Notes: generated from the letters alone by a model not told the origin. A stretch of DNA of 64,000 nt from Candidatus Accumulibacter phosphatis (GCF_012939955.1 NZ_SPMY01000025.1:23591-87590); one strand, 5' to 3'; shown: positions 27,976 through 37,719, counted from the stretch's first letter. A program made the numbers and translations.

Positions 27976-28593
27976 CTAGGCGGCGGCGCGCGTGGCGAAG
28001 GCTTTGTCGATTTCGGCACGGAGGTCGGCGAAGGTCTGCGTGACCGGATACTGCGGGAACTCCTTGATCACTTTCTCCGGTGGGCGAAAGAGGATGCCGG
28101 CATGCGCTTCGCCGAGCATGGCCGTGTCGTTGTACGAATCGCCGGCGGCGACGACCGAGAAGCGGAGTTCCTTCAGGCGTTGCACGGCCTCGCGTTTCTG
28201 GTCCGGCATGCGCAGCCGGTAGTTCACCACCTTGCCGTCGGCGTTGGCTTCCAGACTGTGGCAGAACAATGTCGGCCAGCCGAGCTGGCGCATCAGAGGA
28301 TGCGCGAATTCGTAGAAGGTATCCGAAAGGATGATCAGCTGATAGGTTTCGCGCAGTCCATCGACGAATGCGCGGGCGCCCTCGACCGGTCCCATCTCGG
28401 CGATCACTTTTTGTATGTCCGGCAGGCCCAGCTTGTTCTCGGCCAGGATGGCCAGCCGGTAGTTCATCAGCTTGTCATAGTTGGGCTCGTCGCGCGTGGT
28501 ACGGCGAAGCTCTGGAATGCCGGTGCGCGCGGCGAATTCGATCCAGATTTCGGGGACGAGTACGCCTTCGAGGTCAAGGCAGACGATTTGCAC
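27976..28593 (-). CDS. thrH: Phosphoserine phosphatase / homoserine phosphotransferase ThrH
   Basis: A 205-residue HAD-family enzyme beginning MQIVCLDLEGVLVPE, where DLEG replaces the usual DxDG, a feature of ThrH. Further motifs are ILSDTFYEF (motif II) and AAGDSYNDTAML (motif III/IV). ThrH can dephosphorylate phosphoserine and transfer the phosphate to homoserine. The GTG at 28593 is chosen: it has AGGAG at the right distance and starts at the HAD strand, while an upstream ATG at 28623 adds ten residues without homology. It precedes purU by 12 bases. Confidence 0.88.
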   Translation of the reverse strand: MQIVCLDLEGVLVPEIWIEFAARTGIPELRRTTRDEPNYDKLMNYRLAILAENKLGLPDIQKVIAEMGPVEGARAFVDGLRETYQLIILSDTFYEFAHPLMRQLGWPTLFCHSLEANADGKVVNYRLRMPDQKREAVQRLKELRFSVVAAGDSYNDTAMLGEAHAGILFRPPEKVIKEFPQYPVTQTFADLRAEIDKAFATRAAA

Positions 28594-28852
28594 GGCAGGC
28601 TCCTGGTGGGTGAGGTTTGGCAAAAAGACGAGATTCTACCAAATCCGCCCTGCCAGGTCCGCAGAGCGACCGTGTTTGGGCGATCGCAGCGCTTGAACGG
28701 TGGTGATTGCGCCCGGCTCCGATTACGCTCGGTCACCAGGCTCGTTTATAGTACACGCGGCTAACAGGCGCATCAGTCTGCGCGCCGGTGGCGGTGACGC
28801 GAGCGAGCGGACCGACCACTACCACTCGATGAGGATATGGAAGGGGAATTGC

Positions 28853-29431
28853 ATGCGTGCTGCGGGCGGTTTGCTGGCCCTGTTGATGTCGATCAGTGCT
28901 GCGGCGTCCGCCGACGAGCCTGTGCCGGTTCCCGTGCCGCAGACGCTGGAGCAGGCCGTGGCCCAACGTGAGCGGGCCGACGCGCTACGCGAGCAGGCCG
29001 AGGAGCGCTATCAGGCCGAACAGAATGCTTGCTACGAGAAGTTCCTGATGAGCGATTGTCTGGTGGCGGCCAAGAAACGCCACGCGGCGTCGCTGGTCAC
29101 GGCGCGCAAGCTCGACCAGCCGGCGATCGATTTCGAGCGTGCGGCGCGGCGGCAGGAACTCGACTCCAGGGAAGCGCAACGCGCTGCCGACAATCTTGCT
29201 CGCCAGTCCGAGGAGCCGGAGCGCGCTCAGCGCTACCGCGCCGAGCAAACGGCCAAGCTGGCCGAGCGCGAGGCGAAGCTGGCCGACAAGGCGAAAAAAG
29301 CCGAGGCGGGGCGGCAGAAGGCGGCTGCTGAGCAGGCCAAGCGGCAAGCCAAGCTCGACAAGCGGGCGCGGCAGGACGCCGAGAGAGAAGCCAGGAAAGC
29401 GGCCGAAGCGGCCGCCGCTGCGAGCAAGTAA
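28853..29431 (+). CDS. Exported Ala/Glu/Lys-rich coiled-coil protein
   Basis: A 192-residue protein with a signal peptide (MRAAGGLLALLMSISAAASA) and a mature part that is almost entirely charged helix: QAVAQRERADALREQAEERY at the start, then long Ala/Lys/Arg/Glu runs. Two cysteines (NACYEKFLMSDC) near residue 65 may form a disulfide. The ATG at 28853 follows a GGGG-type ribosome-binding site; an ATG at 28832 is also in frame. It is probably periplasmic with a structural role. No named family recognised beyond the common betaproteobacterial hypothetical. Confidence 0.65.
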   Translation: MRAAGGLLALLMSISAAASADEPVPVPVPQTLEQAVAQRERADALREQAEERYQAEQNACYEKFLMSDCLVAAKKRHAASLVTARKLDQPAIDFERAARRQELDSREAQRAADNLARQSEEPERAQRYRAEQTAKLAEREAKLADKAKKAEAGRQKAAAEQAKRQAKLDKRARQDAEREARKAAEAAAAASK

Positions 29432-29554
29432 GGAAGCAAGGCGGTCGCCAGCCCGGTCAACTGATCCCGGCAAGGGTTTTGCCGGCGGGCCGGCCGGCGG
29501 GCCGATCGTCGCTGCTCTACGCCGGGCCGACGAGTGACCCGCGTCGCTGCCGGG

Positions 29555-31177
29555 TCAGGCCAGACCCTGGCTGGCGAGGTACTCTTCGTAAGTGCCCAGG
29601 TAATTGACCAGCGTGCCGTCGAGGCGAATTTCCAGGATCCGCGTCGCCAGTGACGAGACGAACTCGCGGTCGTGGGAGACGAAAACCAGCGTTCCCTTGA
29701 ATTTCTCCAGGGCCGTATTGAGCGACTCGATGGATTCCATATCGAGGTGGTTGGTCGGCTCGTCCATGACCAGCACGTTTGTTTTCATGAGCATCAGCTT
29801 GCCGAAAATCATGCGCCCCTGCTCGCCCCCGGAGATCACCTTTACTGGCTTGCGCACTTCGTTGCCCGAGAACAGCAGGCGGCCGAGGGTGCCGCGGATC
29901 AGCGTTTCGAGGTCGTCTCCCTCGCTCGCGCTGGCGCGTGCGTAGCCAGCGATCCAGTCGGTCAGGTTGACGCCGCTGTCGAAATCATGGGCATGGTCCT
30001 GAGCATAGTAACCGAGGCTTGCTTTCTCGGCCCACTTGATGCTACCGCGTTGTGGCTGCAACTCGCCCATCAGCAGCTTCAGCAGCGTCGTCTTGCCGAC
30101 ACCGTTTTCGCCAATGATTGCCAGCCGGTCGCCGCCGTTGATGCTCAGAGTCAGCTTGTCGAAGATTTTCTGCTTGCTGCCCGGATAGGCGAAGCCAGGT
30201 TTTCGATTTCGACGGCCTGGCGGTGGAGCTTCTCCCGCTCATCGTATTCGAAGCGGATCCAGGGGTACTGTCGCGACGAAGGCTTGACGTCTTCCGGCTT
30301 GAGTTTTTCGATCAACTTGACGCGTGACGTTGCCTGCTTGGCCTTGGAGGCATTGGCCGAAAAGCGGCGCACGAAATTCTGCAGGTCGGCAATCCGTTCC
30401 TTGGCCTTGGCGTTGGCGTTCTGCTGGCGTTCGCGTGCCTGCGCCGAAGCTTCCATGAAATCGTCGTAATTGCCCGGGTACACGGTGATCTTGCCGTAAT
30501 CCAGGTCGGCCATGTGGGTGCACACCTGGTTCAGGAAGTGGCGATCGTGGGAAATGATGATCATCGTGCTGTTGCGGTCGTTGATCACGTTTTCCAGCCA
30601 GCGGATGGTGGCGATGTCGAGGTTGTTGGTCGGTTCGTCGAGGAGCAGGATCTCGGGGTTGGCAAATAGTGCCTGAATCAACAGCACGCGCAGCTTCCAG
30701 CCAGGAGCGACATCGCTCATCGGACCGAAATGCTGTTCCGCCGGGATGCCGACCCCGAGCAGCAGTTCGCCGGCGCGTGCCTCGGCGGTGTAGCCATCGT
30801 ATTCGGCAAAGCGGCCTTCCAGTTCGGCGGCGTGCAGGTAGTCCTCCTCGCTCGCTTCCGGATTGGCGTAGATGGCGTCCTTCTCGACCATGCAGGCCCA
30901 CATTTCCGCGTGGCCCATCATCACCACGTCGATTACCCGCTGTTCTTCAAAGGCAAACTGGTCCTGGCGAAGGTAGGCCATCCGCTCGTGCGCGTCTTTT
31001 CGAGACGTTGCCGGCGGTCGCTTCGAGTTCGCCGTCGAGAATCTTCATGAAAGTCGACTTTCCGGAGCCATTGGCGCCGATCAGTCCGTAGCGATAGCCC
31101 TCGCCGAACTTGACCGAGACATTTTCAAAAAGGGGCTTGACCCCGAACTGCATGGTGATGTTGTTGGCAACGAGCAC
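29555..31177 (-). CDS. ybiT: ABC-F family ATPase (YbiT type), with two frameshifts
   Basis: A second ABC-F ATPase, begun by [20 protein letters not shown]. Domain 1 has Walker [10 protein letters not shown] and Walker [13 protein letters not shown]; domain 2 has [14 protein letters not shown] and [12 protein letters not shown]. Two defects are visible. A fourth T at 30997-31000 breaks the frame, and removing it restores [15 protein letters not shown]. Near 30195 one base is missing, and adding it restores [20 protein letters not shown], which carries the frame into the second Walker A region. The corrected protein is 540 residues, as in YbiT/EttA-type proteins. It is separate from the YheS-type gene at 25060. 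Confidence 0.85.
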
Positions 31178-31203
31178 TAAGAAACCTCGGTAAAATCACA
31201 CCC

Positions 31204-31326
31204 GTGAAAGTCGCGTCCGCGACTCACGAAGCTCCGTTCTCCCCCTGCGGGAGAAGGGTTGGAGAAGAAGGGGACGGTCAAGGCTTTGGTGGTCGACGGC
31301 GTCTCGACATCTCGTGACCGTTGAGG
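31204..31326. repeat. Modular intergenic repeat, copy with modules A, B, D
   Basis: Module A (AAAGTCGCGTCCGCGACT), module B (TTCTCCCCCTGCGGGAGAAGG) and the module D ends ACGGTCAAGG...TCGTGACCGT are present; module C is absent. It lies just upstream of the ybiT-like start. In the remaining gap to 31538 I see no gene or clear signal. Confidence 0.75.
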
Positions 31327-31538
31327 TGCAAAAAGGGCGATATTGTACCTCAGGGTTTGCTGGTGTGCTTGCCTGGCGCCCGCCATGGCGTACCTGCCCC
31401 GCCCGTGTGCGGCTGCGACGTGGCCAGCGTGCCAGGGCCCGGAATCAGCTGGAAGACGACAATCGCGGCAATGAAGCTCGAGTAGTTCTGAATCTCGAAC
31501 ACCTCGTTCTCTCCGCTGCGCTCGGCTGGCGTCGTCGC

Positions 31539-32051
31539 TCAGGCATGGTCGACGGCGACGCTGCTCACTGCCAGCAAGCGATCAAGCTCCAACCACAAGG
31601 GGTCGCAGAGGCCTGCGCGGTAAGCCGAGCGTCTGAAGCCCGCGTGTTCCTCGCGATAGACAGTCATCAGGCCGCGTTGGTCGTCGAGGACGCAGCTTCT
31701 GACGTTCGCCAGGCGGTCTGCGGCCTTGACCAGCAGGGCCACTTCGTTGGCGCCGGTGACCGTGGCCAGGAGGGCGTAGGTCTTCGCCTTGCGCTCGGCG
31801 CGGCTGGCTCCGGAGAGGTCGGTAAGCAAGCTGACACAGTCGGCGACCAGCGCGCCGAAGCGGGCGCGGATTTCGCTCTCGGTGACCGCCGTGTCCTCGA
31901 CCACGTCATGCAGGTAGCCGATGACCTGTGCCTGGCTGCCGTAGGGGGCGAGTAGGGCGACGACCGCGTCAAGGTGAAAGGAATACGGCCGGTCGCCGTA
32001 GCGTTGGCTGCCGTGGGCAGCCAGGGCAAAGGAGCGTGCTTCGTCAAGCAT
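31539..32051 (-). CDS. HD-domain hydrolase resembling (p)ppGpp hydrolases
   Basis: A 170-residue HD-domain protein. The metal-binding residues appear as FHLDAV, GYLHDVVEDT (the HDxxED signature of SpoT/MESH1-type hydrolases) and KAADRLANV. Small proteins of this kind remove pyrophosphate from guanosine tetra- or pentaphosphate or related molecules. There is no synthetase domain. Substrate is inferred from the HDxxED signature only. It is the last of three same-strand genes after gloA and an FmdE-like gene. Confidence 0.78.
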   Translation of the reverse strand: MLDEARSFALAAHGSQRYGDRPYSFHLDAVVALLAPYGSQAQVIGYLHDVVEDTAVTESEIRARFGALVADCVSLLTDLSGASRAERKAKTYALLATVTGANEVALLVKAADRLANVRSCVLDDQRGLMTVYREEHAGFRRSAYRAGLCDPLWLELDRLLAVSSVAVDHA

Positions 32052-32112
32052 GGTTCTTTCCTTGCGGGCAGCCGTGCAACGGCTGCTGTTGGGCAGCGTT
32101 TCGCCAGCGGCT

Positions 32113-32715
32113 TCAGCTCAGCCTGACCAGGCCTGGGTCACTGAAGTGTTCGATCAGGATCCGCCGCACGCGATCCTGCCACAGCTCGGCGAACAGCGCT
32201 GCCTGCTCGGCATCGCCCTTGCCCGCGAGTAGCGCCTGCAGCAGCGGCGCGAGACGGGAGTCGGCAGGAACCTGGCCGAGGTGCAGCGAGGCGCACAGAC
32301 TTTGCCCGTTATCCTGACGGGTGAAGCGTATCTCGCCGGGCAACTCGGCTCCGAAGCTGAGCAGCTCGCGACGCGAGAAACGACCGGCCAGTCCCTTGAA
32401 GCCGCCAATTCCGGCGGCCCCGGTGAGCAGTCCGACCACCGCTGCGACGACGCCAGTCACCGCGCTCTCCTGCGCATCGCGGAAATCGACGCGCAGTTCA
32501 CCGCGCAGCGGTATCTCGTCCGGATAAAGCGCCTGTAGTGCGCGGCTGCTGAGCAGATAGCTGCCAGCCACTGTCGGGCAGGAATGACCAGCCAGTTTGA
32601 CGGCATCGGCGTAGCCGTATTCGATCAGGCCGCCAGCGGCGGCGCCGAGGAATTCGGCCAGGCGATCGCGCATGACGATCGTCGGCACGGCGGCGAAGAA
32701 GCTCGGGAAAGTCAT
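32113..32715 (-). CDS. Hypothetical protein resembling FmdE-type domains
   Basis: A 200-residue protein. The segment LAGHSCPTVAGSYLLSSRAL resembles the His/Cys motif of the formylmethanofuran dehydrogenase subunit E domain, a presumed metal-binding unit. A hydrophobic Gly/Ala-rich stretch (TGVVAAVVGLLTGAAG) lies in the middle. The remainder has no motif I recognise. It sits between gloA and the HD hydrolase, on the same strand. Family placement is tentative. Confidence 0.55.
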   Translation of the reverse strand: MTFPSFFAAVPTIVMRDRLAEFLGAAAGGLIEYGYADAVKLAGHSCPTVAGSYLLSSRALQALYPDEIPLRGELRVDFRDAQESAVTGVVAAVVGLLTGAAGIGGFKGLAGRFSRRELLSFGAELPGEIRFTRQDNGQSLCASLHLGQVPADSRLAPLLQALLAGKGDAEQAALFAELWQDRVRRILIEHFSDPGLVRLS

Positions 32716-32720
32716 GACCG

Positions 32721-33107
32721 TCAGCCTTTCTTCTGGATCAGCTCGATCTTGTAGCCATCGGGATCTTCGACAAAGGCAATCACCGTCGTTCCGTGTTTCA
32801 TCGGACCCGCTTCGCGGACCACCTTGCCGCCACGCATCTTGATCTGCTCGCAGGCCGCGTAGGCATCGGCGACTTCGATGGCGATGTGGCCGAAGGCATT
32901 GCCGAGTTCGTAAGCCGGCGTATCCCAGTTATAGGTCAGTTCCAGCACCGCCTCTTCCGACTCCGGGCCGAAACCGACAAAAGCCAGGGTGAAGCGACCG
33001 CCCGGATAATCCTGGCGGCGCAGTTGCTGCATTCCGAGGACCCCGGTATAGAAAGCCAGCGAGCGGTCCAGATCGCCAACGCGCAACATGGTGTGCAGAA
33101 TTCTCAT
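32721..33107 (-). CDS. gloA: Lactoylglutathione lyase (glyoxalase I)
   Basis: A 128-residue VOC-fold metalloenzyme that turns the methylglyoxal-glutathione hemithioacetal into S-lactoylglutathione. Expected ligands are visible: His in [11 protein letters not shown], Glu in LELTYNWD, His in AFGHIAIEV and Glu in YKIELIQK. The ATG at 33107 gives the standard start [10 protein letters not shown]; a longer in-frame start at 33167 adds 20 residues without homology. Confidence 0.95.
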   Translation of the reverse strand: MRILHTMLRVGDLDRSLAFYTGVLGMQQLRRQDYPGGRFTLAFVGFGPESEEAVLELTYNWDTPAYELGNAFGHIAIEVADAYAACEQIKMRGGKVVREAGPMKHGTTVIAFVEDPDGYKIELIQKKG

Positions 33108-33342
33108 GATTTTTCCTTGCCGGTTTGCGCTTGCGATGCGATCGCGCGATTGCCGGAAAAGATACACCAGAAGTGCAGGCTTTTGTCGACCTGGAGTTAG
33201 CGTCGGGCTGGGCGGGGCGGGGCGCTGCCTTGCGCCGGGACGACGATGGGCATAACGTGTCTTCCCCGCTCACAGGATCGGGCGGTGTCGGCGTATCGCC
33301 AGCATTTAGCGGCGATACTGGGACGCTTGTCAACACGTTAAT

Positions 33343-33466
33343 GTGAAAGTCGCGCAAGCGACTCACGAAACTCCCTTCTCCCTTGCGGGAGAAGGGGCAG
33401 GGGGAAGAGGGAAACGGTCATGACTTTCATGATTTGGGGGTGTCTCCACGTGTCATGACCGTTAAG
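33343..33466. repeat. Modular intergenic repeat, copy with modules A, B, D
   Basis: Module A (AAAGTCGCGCAAGCGACT), module B (CCCTTCTCCC...GGGAGAAGGG) and a clear module D (ACGGTCATGAC...GTCATGACCGT) are present; module C is missing. It lies in the 530-base gap between divergent gloA and the OmpA-type gene. The rest of that gap shows no gene; the end carries the strong ribosome-binding site of the next gene. Confidence 0.8.
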
Positions 33467-33638
33467 GCGATTGCCGGAAAAGTACGTACCAGATTGCGCC
33501 GGATTTTCGGCCGACTTCAAGGTGCGACAACAGGCGCATAGTCGAACGATGTAACTGTTGTCGTAACACAGAAGTCGGGCGAAAAGACAAGCAAGATGGT
33601 AGGTTATTTGCCAGAAATCGCCTAAGGAGGTAATGAGC

Positions 33639-34304
33639 ATGAGAAAGATCGTCATCTCGCTGCTAACCATGACCCTTGCTGCGAGCGGGCTGTCGGGTTG
33701 CGCCAATATGAGCGAGACGCAACGCGATACAGGAACCGGGGCCGCCATCGGCGCAGTCGCCGGGGCGGTAATCGGGCGCGCTACGGCCGGCGGCAACAAG
33801 GGCCGCAGTACCGCCACCGGTGCGGCCATCGGTGCCGCGGCCGGTGCTGCCGGTGGTTATCTGTGGTCGCAGCGCATGCAGCAACAGAAGGCCTCGATGG
33901 AGCAGGCCACGCAAGGTACTGGGGTCGCAGTGTCGCAGACTGCCGACAACCGACTCAAGCTGGACATCCCGAGTGATATTTCCTTTGACGTCGGCCGTTA
34001 CAACATCAAGCCGAACATGAGCCCGCTGCTCGACGGCTTTGCCGCGAGTCTGAACCAGCATGCCGTGACCACAGTGACCATCGTCGGACACACCGACAGC
34101 ACCGGCAGCGATGCGATCAACGATCCGCTATCAGTAAATCGTGCCGCCGCGACGCGCGACTATATCGTTGCCCGAGGCGTAGCCGCCAACCGCATCGCCA
34201 TCGATGGCCGTGGGTCGCGCGAGCCAGTCGCCGACAACGCCACCGCTTCCGGGCGGGCGATGAACCGCCGCGTGGAAATATTCGTCGCCGAGCCCGCTCG
34301 CTGA
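33639..34304 (+). CDS. OmpA-family lipoprotein with glycine zipper
   Basis: A 221-residue outer-membrane-associated protein. A lipobox-type signal (ASGLSGC) gives Cys near residue 22. A glycine-zipper segment follows (GAAIGAVAGAVIGRATAGG and a second block), then an OmpA C-terminal peptidoglycan-binding domain (VGHTDSTGSD, DGRGSREPVA, NRRVEIFV). The ATG at 33639 is chosen over one at 33633 because AAGGAGG at 33624-33630 is eight bases from the former and only two from the latter. It anchors the outer membrane to the cell wall. Confidence 0.9.
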   Translation: MRKIVISLLTMTLAASGLSGCANMSETQRDTGTGAAIGAVAGAVIGRATAGGNKGRSTATGAAIGAAAGAAGGYLWSQRMQQQKASMEQATQGTGVAVSQTADNRLKLDIPSDISFDVGRYNIKPNMSPLLDGFAASLNQHAVTTVTIVGHTDSTGSDAINDPLSVNRAAATRDYIVARGVAANRIAIDGRGSREPVADNATASGRAMNRRVEIFVAEPAR

Positions 34305-34513
34305 GCAGCTCGCGGCGGTGGCCATTTTCTTGCCATGCCGGCGCTGCGGAACGCTGGACAGCGCCGGCAAGCCTTCTGCGCGATTGGCCATCGCGGTGCT
34401 CTGGATGCCTTGCCGCTTGACAACGCCGCCTCCATACCGACTAATGTGGAATGTCGTGGCGGACTAGTCCCAAGAGTGCTCTCTCACCCGACGAAGGCGA
34501 AGGGAAAAACACC

Positions 34514-35011
34514 ATGAGTCTTGCGCCCGTATCTGGTCTTCACAACCTCTCCGAGTTTTCCCTCAAGCAACTGGTCGCCTGGGGCGACCACCTCAAGGTT
34601 CATCAACCGCAGATCGACGCGCAGCACGAGGCGATCTTCAATCTCGCGCTGGAAATCGCACACATCTGGCAGGATCATGGCGACCTCGATGAACTGAAGG
34701 CGCTCGCCGAGAAGCTCGACAAGGTGCTGCACGCGCATTTCCGCTACGAGGAGCAACTGCTGGCCGAGATCGGCTATCCCGAACTCGCAGCGCACAAGGC
34801 GGAGCATCAGGTGATGCTCCACGAACTGCAGATCATCCTCGACCGCCTCCACAAATCGCAATCCGGGAGTGTCGTTGGCGAACCCGGACTGGCCTTTCAG
34901 AACTATGTGCTTGGCCTCACGGTCGGGCACATCTTCAACAGCGACATGGATTACTGCCTGTATGCCCGCAAGGCAGCGAGCGATAAGGAACATGTCTGGC
35001 CAGGCAAGTAG
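34514..35011 (+). CDS. Bacteriohemerythrin
   Basis: A 165-residue hemerythrin-fold protein with ligands IDAQHEAIFN, HFRYEEQLL (HxxxE), AAHKAEHQVM (HxxxH) and GHIFNSDMDY (HxxxxD). It binds oxygen at a di-iron site. It is longer at the N terminus than the copy at 24610, and the two are diverged paralogues. The ATG at 34514 follows AGGGAAAAAC; an in-frame start at 34451 reads through the intergenic sequence. Confidence 0.9.
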   Translation: MSLAPVSGLHNLSEFSLKQLVAWGDHLKVHQPQIDAQHEAIFNLALEIAHIWQDHGDLDELKALAEKLDKVLHAHFRYEEQLLAEIGYPELAAHKAEHQVMLHELQIILDRLHKSQSGSVVGEPGLAFQNYVLGLTVGHIFNSDMDYCLYARKAASDKEHVWPGK

Positions 35012-35562
35012 ATTCGCGGAAGGCACGCGGTGCCCGCGCGCGTAGCGTAGCGCTGCCGCTTCACCACCTGGCGACGAACTAATCTGTCTTCGCGGCCTGC
35101 CACTACCAGCGCGGGCAGGTCGCGGCGAGTCGTTTCAGTTCCTGGCGCGCGGCTCTCGGCTCGGTAGTCGGGGCACAGCCAGGCGACGATTGCCCAGAAG
35201 CGTGGGCCGTGGTCTATGGTGTGCCTTTCGGACCTTGCGAACCTCGGACAGGCACGAGAAAACCTGCCCTTCCGCGCACCATGCCTACCCGGCGTGCCTG
35301 ACGCGGACGCATCACGACCTCGATTGGACAGCCGCTGCCTACGACGGCAGCGACTACACCACTCTACGATGGTCGACCAACAAAGCCTCTGCCGGTCGCT
35401 TGGCGCGACCTTGACGAGTGGCTTCGGCACGGCGACGAATGAAAGCAGCGGCTGGTGAGGCAGGCGATTAGAATGCGCATGTCGGCACTCCGGTCGACGG
35501 CTGCGGTCCCTTGGGTTCGGGCCTGGCAAGGCGGATCGAACTTGTTGGAAAGGCGCAATTCC
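35012..35562. other. Gap of 551 bases without a supported gene
   Basis: No frame here has a recognisable family, ribosome-binding site and codon pattern together. A 192-codon minus-strand frame (34951-35529) overlaps the bacteriohemerythrin gene and looks like a chance opening in GC-rich DNA. No repeat module or hairpin stands out. Confidence 0.5.
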
Positions 35563-37605
35563 ATGTTCTCGCTCTCATCTCTTGGCGACAAGTTCATTAG
35601 CGATTCGTCACCTTACAGCGATCCCGCAGCGGCGGCCCGGCGCATCAATCGGCGACGACTGCGCGTATTCCTCATTGTCTTCACCTTGAGCTTGCTGCCC
35701 GGACTGGCCTGGAATCTGCTCCGTTCGCCCGAATACCGGGCGACTGCACGCGTGCAAATTTCATCCGGCGCGGTGGCTGCCCAGACGGTAGCGAGCAGCG
35801 CTGGTTGGAACGCGGAGCTGCGGCCTGCGCAGCCGATCGACGTGCTCACGCAGGCCCAGGTCCTCACCAGTCGCCCCCTTTTCGAGGAGGTCTCTCGCCG
35901 CTTGCTCAAAGACGGTCACGATGACCCCTTCGTGGGCGTCGATGCTGCACTTGCCCTGCAGAACGCGGTCACCGCCACCCCAATCCTGGGGACGGATATC
36001 GTCGAATTGCAGGCTACCGGGGCTTCGCCGCAACTGCTGACGAAAGTCGTCAATACGCTGATCGAAACCTATCATGAGCAGTCATTGACGACGCACAGCA
36101 ATGCCTCCGACGAAGCCATTGTCAATCTACGCGACGAAGTCGAGCGACTCGGCGACAGCATGGCCGAAAAACGCGCCCAATTGGCGGCCTTCCGGGAAAC
36201 AAGCGGCGTCGTTTCGTCCGAACGTAGTGAAAATCAGGCCTTGGTGCGGATCAAAGGCCTCTCCGAGTCACTCAACAAGGCAAACGAGGATTTCGCAAAA
36301 GCCGATGCCCGGCTGCGCACCCTGCGCGAATCCGCGGCTAGCGGCCGCAGTCCCGTTCTTGCCAAAGACAACCCGACGCTGGCTTCGATAGAGCACCGCG
36401 TTTCTGTGACCCGCGAGCAACTGCGGGATATGGAACGTAGCTATACGCCTGCGTTCATGGCCATGGACCCGACGGCGCGAGCCCTGCGCGCGCGCCTGAG
36501 CGAACTCGAACAACAGTTGCTGAGCAGCCGCTCGGCCAGTCAGCAGGCGGCGCTGGCGAACGCCGAAGAAGACGCGGCGGGAGCTAGTGCGACGGTCGAA
36601 CGCTTACGCGGCCAGCTCGACGAGCAACGGCGAACAGCGCAGGTGGCTGCCGCGAACTTCCAGGAAGCCAAGGCGATGGAAGACGATCTGGTGCGGCTCG
36701 AAGGAGCGCGACGCAATGCCAGCGAACGCCTGGCCAAGCTCGAAGCGACTGAAAACACCCGCCAGCCAAAGCTGACGCTGATCGAGTCCGCCAGTGTGCC
36801 CGAGAAACCATGGCGCCCCGACTATCTGCGCGATGGCCTGATCAACCTGGCCGCGTCCTTTTCGCTCGGCTTGCTGGCCATGTGGTTCGTCGAACTGTTC
36901 AATCGTTCGCCAGCGCCAGCAGCGCTCGGGACGACCACGGTCGTCGTCTCCCAGCCTTCACCGACCCCGAGTGTCGAAGCGCCGAAACCACTCCCCGGCT
37001 TGACCTACGATGCCGCTTGCCGAGTCCTTCCACAACTGCCAACGGCGGCGAGCGTCGGCCGCGAACTGACTCAGGACGAGCTTGCCGCTCTGCTGGCTGC
37101 CGCCGACGGCGAGGCGCGTTTGCTGTGCGCGACGCTGCTTCTTGGGCTGACGCTAGATGAGCTCAGGGAACTGGCGGTCAAGGATGTCGACGGCGCGAGC
37201 TCGCACCTGAGCGTGCGTGGCGCCTGGGCAAGGACACTGGCGATGCCTGGCTGGCTGGCGCAGACACTGGAGAAACATGGCGGCGAAGACCCAGACAAGT
37301 TACTGTTCTGCGCTTCATCAGGGCAGCAACTTGCGGCATCCGAGATCATCTCCCGGATCACTTGCGCCGCGCTGGATGCTGGGCTGGACGCCGCCGCATC
37401 GGTATCGCCAGCAGCCTTGCGGCACACGTACATCATCAACCTGATCAATCAGAACGTGCGTTTCTCGGATCTTGGGCCCCTCGTCGGACGTCTGAGCAGC
37501 GAAGAGCTTGCGTCATACGCAGCCGTCAGTTCGGGGCCACGGCAAGTTCGCGGCGCTGACGTTGATACCATCATGCCGGCCTTGCGGAGCGCAGAAACGA
37601 CTTGA
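35563..37605 (+). CDS. Wzz-like polysaccharide co-polymerase fused to a degenerate tyrosine-recombinase-like domain
   Basis: A 680-residue protein. Residues 30-50 form a transmembrane helix (VFLIVFTLSLLPGLAW), followed by a Wzz/GumC-type periplasmic part with long coiled coils (residues ~170-400) and a second helix (residues 426-446, SFSLGLLAMWFVELF). This is chain-length-determinant topology. After a Pro-rich linker, residues ~500-670 resemble a phage-integrase fold: ELTQDELAALLAA, LLLGLTLDELRELAVKDVD, a VRG hairpin, SPAALRHTY and LVGRLSSEELASYAAV. The usual first Arg (TGLRxSEL) is Thr, the HxxR His is Ala and the LLGH His is Arg, so recombination is unlikely. No polysaccharide genes are adjacent. 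The start has GGAAAGG upstream. Confidence 0.75.
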   Translation: MFSLSSLGDKFISDSSPYSDPAAAARRINRRRLRVFLIVFTLSLLPGLAWNLLRSPEYRATARVQISSGAVAAQTVASSAGWNAELRPAQPIDVLTQAQVLTSRPLFEEVSRRLLKDGHDDPFVGVDAALALQNAVTATPILGTDIVELQATGASPQLLTKVVNTLIETYHEQSLTTHSNASDEAIVNLRDEVERLGDSMAEKRAQLAAFRETSGVVSSERSENQALVRIKGLSESLNKANEDFAKADARLRTLRESAASGRSPVLAKDNPTLASIEHRVSVTREQLRDMERSYTPAFMAMDPTARALRARLSELEQQLLSSRSASQQAALANAEEDAAGASATVERLRGQLDEQRRTAQVAAANFQEAKAMEDDLVRLEGARRNASERLAKLEATENTRQPKLTLIESASVPEKPWRPDYLRDGLINLAASFSLGLLAMWFVELFNRSPAPAALGTTTVVVSQPSPTPSVEAPKPLPGLTYDAACRVLPQLPTAASVGRELTQDELAALLAAADGEARLLCATLLLGLTLDELRELAVKDVDGASSHLSVRGAWARTLAMPGWLAQTLEKHGGEDPDKLLFCASSGQQLAASEIISRITCAALDAGLDAAASVSPAALRHTYIINLINQNVRFSDLGPLVGRLSSEELASYAAVSSGPRQVRGADVDTIMPALRSAETT

Positions 37606-37719
37606 CCGAGATGCCGAGGAGTAACGGTCTGTGCCGCCGAGCAGGCACCGCCGGCCGGCCCGGCCATCGCTACTGCGACCTTTGGCAAGCACGGCATGCT
37701 CCCGCCGGCAAACCACCTG

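Noticed and set aside
34951..35529. Minus-strand 192-codon frame as a possible degraded transposase
   Set aside because: It overlaps the bacteriohemerythrin gene and has no transposase motif, ends or target duplication.
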